NCBI GenBank assembly: GCA_029532625.1
Contig: JARFXM010000011.1
Span: 806,001 to 870,000, forward strand
Length of the DNA stretch: 64,000 nucleotides
Reading direction: 5' to 3'
Source: Lomentospora prolificans
Lineage: Eukaryota > Ascomycota > Sordariomycetes > Microascales > Microascaceae
This document shows, piece by piece, positions 47,401-57,906 of this stretch; position 1 is the first letter of the stretch, and each line of letters starts with the position of its first letter. The notes beneath the pieces are model-generated. The model worked only from the letters and a program-made list of their open reading frames with translations. It was not told the origin of the DNA and searched no databases. The translations under genes were made by a program, and so were the position numbers.

Positions 47401-50163
47401 GAGAGTACATGTTCTGCTGTCTGCAGATGTGCTCGTAAGCTGAAGCTTTATTTTCAGTGGTGTTTGCCACAAATTTACGAATTTGGTTGAATCGATGGCA
47501 GGTGTATCTTTATGTATTGAGGAAGACCGGGATGTAGAGCCAACGACGAGGCTGCGGTGTGTTTCACGTAAGGATGAACCCGGGGTGGATGAGGATCCTT
47601 TTGTCCTCTAACACTCGTCCATGACATGATGGGGATACTGGATTGTGCAGTAATAAACCTAAGGACAAGAGCAATGGCATCTAGATCACTAAATAGGGCG
47701 TGTGGTGAGCATACGTGATATTGACAATAACGCAACTACTGGAAGACTGTAGTATTAGAATACTCTGGGGTGACTGAAACCTTAGAACACTGATCCATTG
47801 ATCCGAGGTTTATTTGGTGCCAGTGATGCTTGTAATAATGATTGTTAGGCGTTATTTTACCCATGTGACCCTGATTTTCATTTCCTGTCTAAGGAACGAG
47901 GCATTATCAAGGTTTCGAGATTTCTTTATTTAATATATAACAGGGGAAAGCGCGGTCTCAAAGAAGTTTCGATGAGCGATGTAGTCTCTCGACCTACTTT
48001 AGTAGCCAGGAAACTAGTAAGCCACAAAACTCTAGTCAGTTTGATCTTACATACCCAGGAGCTTGAGAAAATTCTTAGATTTCTTCTGCTAGGTGCCTGA
48101 TACATTTAGTAACGCCACAGATGGCACTAACGTTCCCGAATGCCTGGATGTTATTCGAGGAGGGGCAGCTGTGGGGTTAAGATATGGCCTTCTCGGGGAT
48201 CTAAGTTCAAGTTCTGAAGCAACGGACAATAATAGTCTCAATTCCTCATCCATTCTGGACCCCAGTTTGCCCCTGGGGGGTGTGACATTGCCGATAAAAC
48301 TGACCTAGGGACCTTGAGGCCCGGCGATCACTAAGCACTTTGCCGTCGTGGCGAGTGACCCAGATCCTCCTTGACGTGTAGTCCCTAGGTATGCCACTCA
48401 ACTGCCGCTATACAGTGTCATAGATAGCACCAAGGATATCCAGTGCTATCTCATCTATGTGGCGATTGCAATATTTCCGCAATATCCACAGAAATAAGAA
48501 GGTTACTTGACTGTCTGTTCATAATCACGACGGAAGAGCAGCCAAAGGCTATCTCCATGAACCGGAACGCTTCTCAACGCCGTTGCATATGCGAACTGCT
48601 CTATGTATCTCTGGACCAGAGAGATGCCATGTTTCCTAGTATAGGTCAGAATTTTGTCGGCTCCCCACAGTGAACATTGATGCGTATCGCTCTAGGGCTA
48701 GCTGAAGGTAACCACCCAAGGATAGATCGGGCGCCGGTGGGGTGGCGACCTCGGGCACCGTAACTATAAATAGCGTGGTTGACGAGATTGGCTAGTGTCG
48801 ATACTGTACTGCCAGCAGCTGAGAGGGACATCGACAAACATATATCAAAAGAGAACGTATCAGATTATTGGGGATGGTGTCACTAGAACTGGAGACCGAG
48901 AGCGCTCTGCAGCAGCGTTCGTTGCCCACACCGCTAAGGTCTTGACTAGATGCAAGATAAGCTTCTAGGGTTCTTCTCTGTGCATAGGCTATGGCCTCTG
49001 CCATTTTTGGTCTAGCAGTTCTGGGTTTAGTGCCGCGTTAGGGCTCCTGACAGTTTGGACTCCACCACGCTGGCCTCGATTGATTTCCTGCCCACCGAAC
49101 CGGCAAAGCCTTTTCTTTTTTTCACATCTCAATGTGTGGGTTACCATGGTCTCGTCCCAGTGGAAAGCAGGGTGATAGATATTAAATACTTTATATGAGA
49201 AGAAAAAAGGGGTAGCTGACCGGGCTATTAGATAGCTCATGTCTGATCACGTCTCACCATTGGGGACCCATTCCTTGCGCACCGTCACAAGGGGCGGAGT
49301 GTGTCATGGGAAGCAAAATCCTCTCTTCATTTTTACCGAATCCAATAGCTTCATCGTCTAGTTCCACATATGGTTGGGCCGCTTGACCCAGACTTAGCAG
49401 ATCCGGCAATGCCGAGCTCACGTTGATGTGCTGAGGGCTTTTGTTGGTATGTCCCGCGTTGCATGAATTTCTCTAGGGCTAGAGCTAGTGTAGATCAGGG
49501 ACTAGTGTTGTCGTGACACTAGCAATAGCTGCTGAGGCGGAGCACGCAATTTGCGACTCTGGAAGACAGCATCGTGAAGTCTCGTGACGCGCTAGGAGAA
49601 AAAATTCGAGTCACGCCCGGCGAAAAAATCTCTCTTGTTAAATTATTGTGAATTTCGGAAACAGAGCTATGTACCAGCTCCATATAATAACTCCATATAG
49701 TCTATTTTGGTTACGCCGCTCTTTGATTAGGGGCAAGGGCATCCAAATACGATGCTCTAGTTTCGGCAAAGACCTGCGGGCCCTCTTTCGGGGAGCTGAC
49801 CGCTCTATGCCAGCAACCATTCGGAAAATACTACTGCCTCTGCTTGTTAATCGACTGCCCACGCGTCCCATGTCACCGCCGACGATAGTCCCCCTAGGGC
49901 TAGGGTTTTCTAGCTTAGCGTTGAGAAGCGATACCCCTTATTTCTTATCAGGCTCAGCTTTAATAGCGTCGATGGACCTGCTCTAACTCGCGTCCTGTCT
50001 CTTGATCACTATCCTTTCTGTCTGTCTCAAGCTTCTCGTCTCCAGACTCCCCACCGGGCACCGCGTTCTCCAAGCACACAAGTATGCGCAATGAGCCAAA
50101 GTCTTATCCTCCTTCTGTCAATTCAGAAGCTAACTCTTTCAAAACTAGGACCGCAACGAAGTC
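41462..50163. other. 8.7 kb gene-poor region
   Basis: I could not support any gene, tRNA, terminal repeat or transposase in this stretch, which is the longest gap in the window. It contains homopolymer T runs (43557-43575, 44833-44853) and many short frames with stops. One minus-strand frame of 140 codons (42798-43220) has a membrane-like segment and seems to continue past TAA and TAG codons into more coding-like sequence. The right part is AT-rich and rich in CTAG, suggesting old, mutated sequence. Confidence 0.5.
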
Positions 50164-51231
50164 ATGTCTCGCATAGCACAGAACCTCTTTCGAGGCTGCC
50201 GATCCGTCGGTCTCCCCAGGACGCGCCCGGCGGCGACGAGATGCTTCTCACTTTCTACCAGCTTCCGCGAGCAGATAGTCAGTGAAAAGCAGGTTCCCGT
50301 TACTGTATGGGACGGCGACCAGGCGACAGGTGACAAGTACACCGTCCGCGTTCCCGACGAAGCGGCCCGTAGCCCTCTGGAGAACCCCGTCGAGGATTGC
50401 GAATCTCGCCCTGTCAACCCCCTTAGCCAAGAAGTCTACGACAGGATGCCCTACACAATGCGCAGCATGAGCGTCTACGGAAAGACCATTATTGTTACAG
50501 GTGGTGCCCGTGGCCTTGGTAACCACATGGCCAGGGCTTGCGCCGAGGCTGGTGCCAAGAACATTGTCATCTTTGATGCCAACCAGGAACTCGGAGAGGA
50601 ATCTGCAGCGGAGCTCCATGCCCAGACCGGACTCCCAATCTCCTTCTACAAGGTTGACGTTCGCGATAGCGCCGCCATCATCGCTGCCGTCGACTCTTGC
50701 GTCGAGAAGTACGGAGCGCCCGACGTCCTCATCAACTCTGCCGGAATCGCCGACTCGAACATCAAGGCCGAGACCTACGACCCTGCCATGTTCAGGCGCC
50801 TCATCGACATCAACCTCACCGGATCATTCCTTGTCTCTCAAGCCGTCGGTCGGGCCATGATGGCTGCTCGTAAGCCCGGCAGCATCGTGCTCATTGCCTC
50901 GATGTCCGGCTCCATCGTCAACTATCCCCAGGAGCAGAGCTGCTACAACGCCTCGAAGGCTGGTGTTATTCAGCTCGGAAAGTCCCTTGCGGCGGAGTGG
51001 GCCAAGTACAACATTCGCGTCAATTGTATTTCCCCCGGTTACATGGACACTGCACTCAACCGTGTCCCTGCGCTCGAGGCACAGAAGAAGGTCTGGAAGT
51101 CCCTGACACCTCAAAATCGTCTTGGCGGTGTGGATGAGCTGAATGGCCTTTGCGTCTTCTTGGCTTCGGACGCGTCCAAGTTCATGAGTGGCGCGAACTG
51201 CGCTATCGACGGTGGCTATACCTGCTACTAA
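50164..51231 (+). CDS. short-chain dehydrogenase/reductase, probable mitochondrial polyol (arabinitol-type) dehydrogenase
   Basis: A single-exon gene encodes 355 residues. The N-terminus is Arg/Ser-rich without acidic residues (MSRIAQNLFRGCRSVGLPR), typical of a mitochondrial presequence. The SDR core starts near residue 105. It has cofactor motif TGGARGLG (112-119), NSAG (191-194), catalytic Ser in SMSGS (near 248), Tyr261 and Lys265 (YNASK), and the PGYMDT substrate-loop motif. An Asp after the second strand (IFDAN) favours NAD(H). The overall form resembles fungal D-arabinitol 2-dehydrogenase or related polyol dehydrogenases, which would place it in pentose or polyol metabolism, but the substrate needs assay. 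Confidence 0.9.
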   Translation: MSRIAQNLFRGCRSVGLPRTRPAATRCFSLSTSFREQIVSEKQVPVTVWDGDQATGDKYTVRVPDEAARSPLENPVEDCESRPVNPLSQEVYDRMPYTMRSMSVYGKTIIVTGGARGLGNHMARACAEAGAKNIVIFDANQELGEESAAELHAQTGLPISFYKVDVRDSAAIIAAVDSCVEKYGAPDVLINSAGIADSNIKAETYDPAMFRRLIDINLTGSFLVSQAVGRAMMAARKPGSIVLIASMSGSIVNYPQEQSCYNASKAGVIQLGKSLAAEWAKYNIRVNCISPGYMDTALNRVPALEAQKKVWKSLTPQNRLGGVDELNGLCVFLASDASKFMSGANCAIDGGYTCY

Positions 51232-51646
51232 AAAGTTATAAAAAGTGATATTAGAGCTATGCATTGAGCGTAATTAGATGGGCGGACAATCTTGAAAAGG
51301 GTGGTTAACTGTTTGGCTGCGCGCTAGTGGAAACCCCGCGCGAACCCCGGAGCAAGGATTTTGACCTTTGGACATGGACATAGCATTCTGTTTTTAATGG
51401 CTTTATAAATATATAGGAAAATTTAATATCTATCCCCTTGAAACTGTACTTTGTTCTGGAGCGTTATCCAACCTAAGACACGCAATCATTTCCCGTGTAT
51501 CTTCTTGACGGCGGTGTAAAAAGGACGCGTCTCGACGGCTTGGCCCTCATAATAGTATCAGACTCAAATGGAAATACTGCAAGATATATAAACGGAGTGC
51601 TGGATTCTCTACAGTTGTTCATATTATTGAGAGGGTTACCCTCTAA
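51232..51646. other. convergent intergenic spacer
   Basis: This is the 3' flank of two convergent genes. I see nothing else in it. Confidence 0.6.
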
Positions 51647-52389
51647 TTACTTCAACAGTCTCCAAGATGCCGTCTCGGACCAAATTCTCGCGTACCACTG
51701 GTGCAGCTCCTCCATCCATGGTGGCATAGGCCCCTTAGTTCCCGCAATCGATCCCTGGCTTGAGTATAGGCAACTCGTTAGCCTGAGTTCCACTTCTTCC
51801 CGCTTCTCGTCAACTGTGGCGCTAATGATGAACAGTCCATCAGACGGCCTCAGACCCTGGTTACGGGGCGAGTCACCACAGCGAACAGTGATTGCCGTAG
51901 GTGTCTTGTCAACAACCTCGAAGTGATCAGTGATACATGTGCCCTTCTCGTAGTTGCTGTTGGCAAGCTGTTCATTGGTCCAGAGTTGTTGGGCGGTCTC
52001 GGGACCCCGCCACTTTCGATCCAGGTACCAGCGCTGAACCGTGAAGCCTACACACGTTACTCAGTATACGTGTCGCGGACGAGCGGAAGGGGACACGGTT
52101 GTGCCAAATACTAACCCCAGCCGCTCCAAAGACCGCGGCAGAACTCTAGCGACAAGGTGCCATCCTTTTGAAGAAGCTCAGGACGGATCTTGCTGATTGG
52201 GATACGCTTGATGCAGACGTCCTGTGTAGCGGGATTTTTCGAGGGATTGTACCTGCGGTAAGCCTTTGAATCCCAGAGGGGGTCGGAGGGTGGAATAGGA
52301 CTGATGACTGGGTTTTTGGCCGCTAGATAGGCGGCCGCAGTAGAAGCACCCAGAAGGCCGCCGAAGAAAGTTTTGCGCAGAGCGTTCAT
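51647..52389 (-). CDS. conserved fungal protein of unknown function
   Basis: Two exons (52389-52116 and 52047-51647; 68 nt intron) encode about 224 residues. The N-terminus has a short hydrophobic, small-residue helix (FFGGLLGASTAAAYLAA) that could be a signal anchor. The body contains FTVQRWYLDRKWRG, ITDHFEVVDKTPTAI and RCGDSPRNQGLRPSDG, motifs that I associate with a widespread but uncharacterised fungal family. The C-terminus is amphipathic (WMEELHQWYARIW). The donor is within a GGGG run, and the chosen position is the one that keeps Gly-Phe-Thr-Val in frame. A beta-rich lipocalin- or START-like fold is possible but not shown. Confidence 0.8.
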
Positions 52390-53483
52390 GGTGAAGGAAC
52401 GGGGGAGGCAATTATATGAGCGGATCGATCGCAGAACCAGATTAAGTTATTGTTAATCAAGGGCCAAGCGGCTGCGTGCAACTGCTTATTTGCGAGGTCC
52501 CCAGTACTGATCGGGGCAGACAAGGTCGTTTTATCTGCGCCGACTATCACAGCGACGAAAACACCTCAACGCGTCGTGATTAGCTTTGGGCAGGACGCTG
52601 CGATTTGCTGGTGGGGCTCGGCAAATCCACGGCTGTTGAATAGCGCCAGTTTCAGGTAGTAGCTTTCCGAAGCATTATTAATTCGGCGTGAAGAATGGTC
52701 TTAGGCCCTCAGTGTAGTTCCGGCCAGTGCTGCGACCATTAATGTATATATGCTCGAAGTTGTTCCCGCCGAACGACTGTCGCATCTACGAAAGGGGCTG
52801 AATATCGGTGGGCGCCTATGGGCAGAGATCTATATACGAGGAAGTTCTACCAAAAGGGGTGTAGCGTTCAAATAGGCATGGATATAACATACCCCATCGC
52901 CCTTCAACTTTGTGTTGTGTTGATGTGGGTTCAGTTGAGAGCTGAATGAGACATTCAAAGGAAAGCTGGAGAAAAAAGGATTCACGGGCAGAGAGAGCTA
53001 CTGTTTGGTGCTTTCGAGGTTGGTACAGAGAAGAGGTATGCCAAGTCCTGAAAGGTGTTCGCTGGCTTGGAATCCTGGCAGATGGTTCAGTGCCGCTGCA
53101 ACCAACAAGTCTAGTTGGGTATGGTATTTTGGTTCAGGAAACAGCTTTCAATAATCGGGGTAAACTCCTATTGTAAGATCACTATCCTGTTAATCCGGCT
53201 TGAATCCAAACGATAACCGTTCGTTGGTGTAATAGCAGAAGGATCCATGGCTCATTCTAATTGCCAAGGGTTAATAATATCGTCAATGAAAGCGCATAAT
53301 AGTTTGGACGCTTCCGACATGAACCTATGAAAATGAAAAAAGGAAATTAAAGGTCGCTAGCTAACAGATGGTTTGCCTTACAATAGTGGATAGGAAAGAC
53401 CTAACAGAACTGTGTATTAGCGCTCGTGGTATCTCCATAACAGTTGTATCGGGTACATCCATCAAAATGCGTAATATTAACTA
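52390..53483. other. intergenic, no supported gene
   Basis: About 1.1 kb. A 76-codon plus-strand frame at 52946 has no recognisable features. Confidence 0.55.
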
Positions 53484-54011
53484 TTACACTTTGATAAAAT
53501 CCCACAGGTCCCCTTCGTCCTTCGTCTCGACCAGTGAGGTACCATCACTCCCTATAGCCATACTCCGGAGGTCATTCCCATGTTTGACAAGCACCTCGTA
53601 GCTCCCCTTTTGGTTCAACCTCTCCAAGAAGTGTTCGTTCGACTGATGATGCCGAACATTGGCGATAAATTTCTTCTTATCGTTATGCCCAATATAAGTT
53701 CCCGACACGGCATTGCGGAACCCGAGCCACCGGTCCTTGGTGACACACTGCCAGTGGAAGCCACCGCGCGAACTGTATCCCTCGCAGAGGCGCAGCTCTC
53801 CGTCAACGAGAGTGACGATGCGGCCGGTGTCGCGGTGTTGGATGATGAAAGTAGCGTCGGGACAGAGAACCGACTTCCTCACAGTAACTGTCCTGCTACT
53901 AAGCTCTTCATAATCGGGCGGAGCAGAGTTGTAGGTTGGCGGCGAGGCCAGGTAGGTCGCCGTGGAGGATGAGGCGGACGGATCGTCACGGTATCCGAGC
54001 TCCTTGGCCAT
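53484..54011 (-). CDS. beta-trefoil/fascin-like small protein
   Basis: An intronless frame encodes 175 residues without a signal peptide. The first 35 residues are Ser/Pro/Thr/Tyr-rich and probably disordered (SPPTYNSAPPDYEEL includes a PPDY motif). The remainder has repeated short strands with the pattern FHWQCVTKDRWLGFRNAVSGTY, IGHNDKKKFIANVRHH and YEVLVKHGNDLRSMAIG, ending LWDFIKV, which fits a beta-trefoil (fascin- or ricin-like) fold. Similar proteins are widespread in Pezizomycotina without an assigned role. The probable role is intracellular binding (glycan or protein); this is inference. Confidence 0.78.
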   Translation of the reverse strand: MAKELGYRDDPSASSSTATYLASPPTYNSAPPDYEELSSRTVTVRKSVLCPDATFIIQHRDTGRIVTLVDGELRLCEGYSSRGGFHWQCVTKDRWLGFRNAVSGTYIGHNDKKKFIANVRHHQSNEHFLERLNQKGSYEVLVKHGNDLRSMAIGSDGTSLVETKDEGDLWDFIKV

Positions 54012-54759
54012 TTTGGAGTCCTCGGCCGTCTTTGAAATGTCGTTACCCGTGTTGAAAAACTTGGAGGCACACCGAGCTTCGGAATGCCGATGAGGTTGCT
54101 TGTCAGTTGCCTTTGGGATCGATCTGAGTCCGAATTGATGATGCGCTGCCCTTTTTCTACGTGTCGCTGTGAGGCCTCCCTAACTTCTTTGGAGCACAGA
54201 AAATGACACGCTGCCATCCTAATTGGCCTGAATTCGGCAGGATTGCGTAACTGGCCAGGTTCAAAGTGTAAAATACCCCGCAAAAGTTGCTGACGGTGGC
54301 TGGCGACGTACGTCCACTCTCCCGTATCAATCGTATCAGTATGCCGTGATTTAATATGGGCTGGCCAGCTGGCTAGACAAGACACGTTTTCTCTCACTGG
54401 GACGCCTCAACTTGGATATAGGCGCCTTACTTCATTGCTGTCCAACCCCTGTACTGGCTGCACGTGGTGGCGGAGTCTTGCCGGCGAAGGCCGTCGCTGC
54501 AGTCACATTCAACGGCTTACAAGCTTTATTTGTTCGGAAACAGACCTCGCAGATCTGCGATATTTCCAGGTGAAAATGACGTGCTGAAAAGAGAAACTGA
54601 AATTACTATCATTGTCGCTAGTCTTGCGCCGCTCGAACCAATGCTACTCGCCCTGCAGTGGCGGTTCTTAATAATATTCCAACAGTCCAGCACCGAGTCC
54701 AAAACTAAACACCCTCCGTTAAACACTTCTTGAGTCCAGGCAAAACGAATCCCGGAGGC
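54012..54759. other. intergenic spacer
   Basis: This is the upstream flank of the trefoil gene and downstream flank of the VOC pseudogene. A 172-codon minus-strand frame (53879-54397) overlaps the trefoil coding sequence and is a shadow. Confidence 0.55.
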
Positions 54760-55270
54760 TTAGCTAAACAAGCCACCGTTATCCTCAGGCTGGATCTCCA
54801 ACAAGTTGCCATCGGGATCGGCTGCGAAGATGTTGAGCGTGTTGAGCAGGCCCATACCTTCCTGGATAGCCGCAAAGTCCTCGGGACTTAGGTTTGTCGC
54901 ATCGCCCAACAAGAACGGGTAAGCCAAGGGACCATCTGTCGGGAACGGCCCTCCTGGCTTCTTTTAAATCGTCACGCCATACTCCTCGCGTCGAGCCACG
55001 GTGGCCGCAGTGTCAGGGACAATGATTCCGATATGGCTGAAAGTGGTCGCCCTCTTGTCAGGGCCCGGGATGTCTTTTTTCCTAGGGACATTGAGGTGCA
55101 CCATTTCGATAAGGCCACCTCCATTGTTCTTGAAGCGAATGAGCTCGTCAGTGGTCTGGTAACCAGTGCCATCCAATTCTTTCCACCGCTGGTGTGGCCC
55201 GTGTACGTGAAAGACAGGTGGGGGGTCAATTGCAAGGTAAACATCAGGCGCATGCCGATTTACACCTAAT
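54760..55270 (-). pseudogene. VOC-family (glyoxalase/dioxygenase fold) protein, broken
   Basis: The minus strand carries recognisable blocks of a VOC-superfamily protein: MRLMFTLQLTPHLSFTYTG with HTSGGKN, then GTGYQTTDELIRFKNN, then TFSHIGIIVPD, and finally NIFAADPDGNLLEIQ with a natural stop at 54760-54762. Two lesions interrupt it. Five extra bases at 55171-55175, just after GGKN, shift the frame. A TAA at 54964-54966 interrupts the last module. Both blocks around each lesion are clearly coding, so the gene was functional recently. The nonsense codon could come from CAA by a C-to-T change in a CpA context, the signature of repeat-induced point mutation, but one site is weak evidence. The 5' end is not resolved. 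Confidence 0.7.
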
Positions 55271-56837
55271 GTTACGAGTTTCGGTGTCCTCAGCCGAAGA
55301 ACGGCAGCTTTTGATACGTACGTAGTGCCTTGTCCGCCAAAGGTCACCCATCGATGGCCGCATGCCCCTCCGTCTCGAATAATCCATCTAATGGCGGCGC
55401 AGTAACCCTAGGATATCGGCCAGTTACCACGAGTGTCATGTCAAACCTGGGTTCTCCGGCAGCCAGGCCCTTGATTATTACTAGATGAAGGAGTAGAACC
55501 AGTCTTCGCCTCGTCCCACAGGCGAGAACCGACGTTGCTACCAAAGCTTGATTCGGACTTGAGCCGTTTGAAGAAATCGATCTGATCGTCGTGGTGATGC
55601 AGGTCGAAGATGATGGCGACACGACCAGACCAGATAAGTCGAGATGATACGACAAAGGCATCTTCCTCGGTTCTTTCAAGTGATCTGGGACAATAGCCAT
55701 ACCCTCGTGGTTGCTCAGACTCATTTAATCACCTCGCCCTTCGGCCGAGACGATTCTGTCTCCGTACGGATGGTCGACGGAGCGTTGTGCCTCGGCGTGT
55801 CAACCTGAGCCCAGTCACTTATTTCCTTGTCAGCCTTTTATCAGTCCGCCGAGCTTCTCAACCCATTCGACACGGGGCATGGAACTCATTGAATTGACCT
55901 GATTTCATGCCTCGCCAACCAGCATGCTTAACCAGGGATGCACTTTTTGATCGGCGTGTTCATTCAAAGTGGTGCATTCTAGGAAGGGGTAAACTTTATT
56001 TCTTAAATGGGCTCCGCACTCCGCACTCCGCACTCCATGATACTGTTCAAACTTATCCCTACCCCTGCAGAGACAGACTTTCTAGACATCCATCCTGCTT
56101 TTGCGGGGAATACTTGGAACGGCGACACCCCGGCTTCACCATTCCCTGCTCCCTGCAGAAGGTAAAATTCTCGATAACTTCGGTAGCTGTGTCTGCAGAT
56201 AGGAATCAAAGTCCTCCGAGCGACACTTACGCCCAAGCTTACTGACACATCCCGGACTAGAGATTATTCAATGTGATGAGATCGGCACTAGGAAGAGGAG
56301 CAAACTAATTTTTCGCCCAGCCAGGACGCTGGCCTCGGAATGACCAAAGGATGGAGCAAACTGGTACCCCATATTTCCTATTTTGGCCAGGCTCTTTCCT
56401 AATCCGAACCTACACTAAAAAGACCTCAGAAGTGCGAGGCCACATTATTTTCCAGGATACGACACATCATCAGCGCAGCCGTTTTTACTTGGTTGTGGCT
56501 GGCAGCATACACGCTACGCCACTGGAGCCCACTACTAGACATCAGATCGGCGCTCTAGAGAGCTCGGCTGAATTACCAGTTGACCATGGGGTCGGCGAGA
56601 CTGGTCGGGGAATAGTGAACCTTGCCTTTTTGGGCAGTAGGAGGTATTATTTCACAGGCGTGTCATCTTCGAGTGAATACTGGTGGTCGTCTGGGGATGG
56701 GGAATGGCCATCTCACTGCATACTCTTGTCACCAATATCTATAACTTTCAATATGTGTTCTCTTCTCAGCTCAGGACCCGAATGTGGTCACTGCCTCACC
56801 CTCAACAGTTCCCATAACAACATTAACTAAAGCAAAG
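55271..56837. other. intergenic with coding remnants
   Basis: At 55344-55735 the minus strand carries a 126-codon frame and, in another frame, a coding-like stretch (DQIDFFKRLKSESSFGSN), possibly a second decayed gene. A short tandem repeat (CCGCACT units) lies near 56010-56036. A 159-codon plus-strand frame (56351-56830) shows no recognisable features. Confidence 0.45.
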
Positions 56838-57306
56838 ATGTCGACGGAAGCAAAACTCCACTGTATGCCATCGACAAGCTAAAGAAGCAAATCGAAATCT
56901 ATCGCATTTTTCCAAACGGCGACAGGACCTCGGTCGGGTCGATCGGTCTGTCAAACTTTCTCCGGCGTTAATCACGTCTCCATGGGTAACTGAAAGATGA
57001 GTATGTCACGGCAATGGTATGGCGGGGAAAAATCGTGTATTCATCAAGACACATGTGGGCGACTGGTACTGGTCACCGGTAGGCATCATTGGCGAATCTA
57101 TGCAGCTGAAGAATATCCAACGGAGGGTCTTGGAACATTACAAGAGCTCTTCGATCTCCTTGGCCGACGGAGACTTGAACATCTATGTACACGGCCGCGA
57201 TACCCTCATCGATCTGATTGTTGTATGTGCCGTCGCTCTCAAAGGAAGGAAAGCGAAATATCGGGGTTTTTCTACGTGTTCTGGATGGAGAGGTAGCAAA
57301 ATGAAT
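56838..57306 (+). pseudogene. tubby-C-terminal-like (LURP-one-like) protein relic
   Basis: Coding blocks succeed each other in three frames. They are SKDVDGSKTPLYAIDKLKKQ with EIYRIFPNGDRTSVGSIG, then TFSGVNHVSMGN and MSMSRQWYGG, then GKNRVFIKTHVGDWYWSPVG through LNIYVHGRDTLIDLIVV. The breaks are a frame change before the stop at 56969-56971, a TGA at 56991-56993, and an extra G in the GGGG run at 57024-57027. No intron would repair them. The order of blocks resembles the small fungal tubby-C-like proteins; that family name is tentative, while the broken state is clear from the sequence. Confidence 0.55.
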
Positions 57307-57553
57307 GCTTTACAAGTCTGCCACGTTATTATTACCTTGATACCCGGCGCATTCTAGTCGGCAGCGGCCTATTTTTGGGAGGTTTCGGGAGTAGAATTTT
57401 CAGGTGCAATTTATAATATTGTTACAACGTCCATTGATGTTGACGCCTCTAAGTGAGCAACATTATAGGAAAAGATTAAAGGCTGATTGGTACATTCATG
57501 TGTAGGTCTCTCTTCGTCTTCTTGTGTAGGTCCTGGTCGTGGTGCTTCTCGAA

Positions 57554-57906
57554 TCACTTCCTCGTCAAAGTTGAATCAGTTGTCGCTTTGCGGCCCCTCG
57601 CATGCTCACCCTCGTCGATATGTTGTAACATTCTCGGGCCGTAGGCACCCTTTTTCCCGTGCTGGTCGGTAAATAAAATCTGGCAGGCGAGCGCCGTTAA
57701 GTTAGCAGCCGGAGAGCTCGTGCATGGTGATCGCATTGGGACAAGCCTACCTTGGGTGGAAGCCGCACTCCCTCCTTGCGGGCCTCCTCGTCGGTCACGA
57801 CAATTTTGTCCACAACCCCTTCGTGGATCTCTCCTCTATACCGCGTCCACACGCGGTCTCCTTCGTAGATTTCTTCTTCGTTCCTATCCTTGGTATCGAC
57901 GGGCAT
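57554..57906 (-). CDS. HVA1-type TUDOR-domain small protein
   Basis: Two exons (57906-57751 and 57679-57554; 71 nt intron) encode about 93 residues. The motif set EEIYEGDRVWTRYRGEIHEGVVDKIV (split here as YEGDRVWTRYRGEIHEG and VVDKIVVTDEEARKEG) and PPKILFTDQHGKK matches the small 'hypervirulence-associated protein' TUDOR domain seen in fungi and bacteria. An in-frame ATG at 57975 would add 23 residues that look like leader sequence, so the inner start is preferred. The tail is Lys/Arg/Thr-rich. The domain is thought to bind nucleic acid or modified protein; the cellular role is not established. Confidence 0.82.

Noticed and set aside
53879..54397. 172-codon minus-strand open frame
   Set aside because: It overlaps the N-terminal coding part of the trefoil-like gene in another frame and shows no domain.
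56010..56036. CCGCACT tandem units as a possible microsatellite of interest
   Set aside because: Only about three units and no link to a gene.
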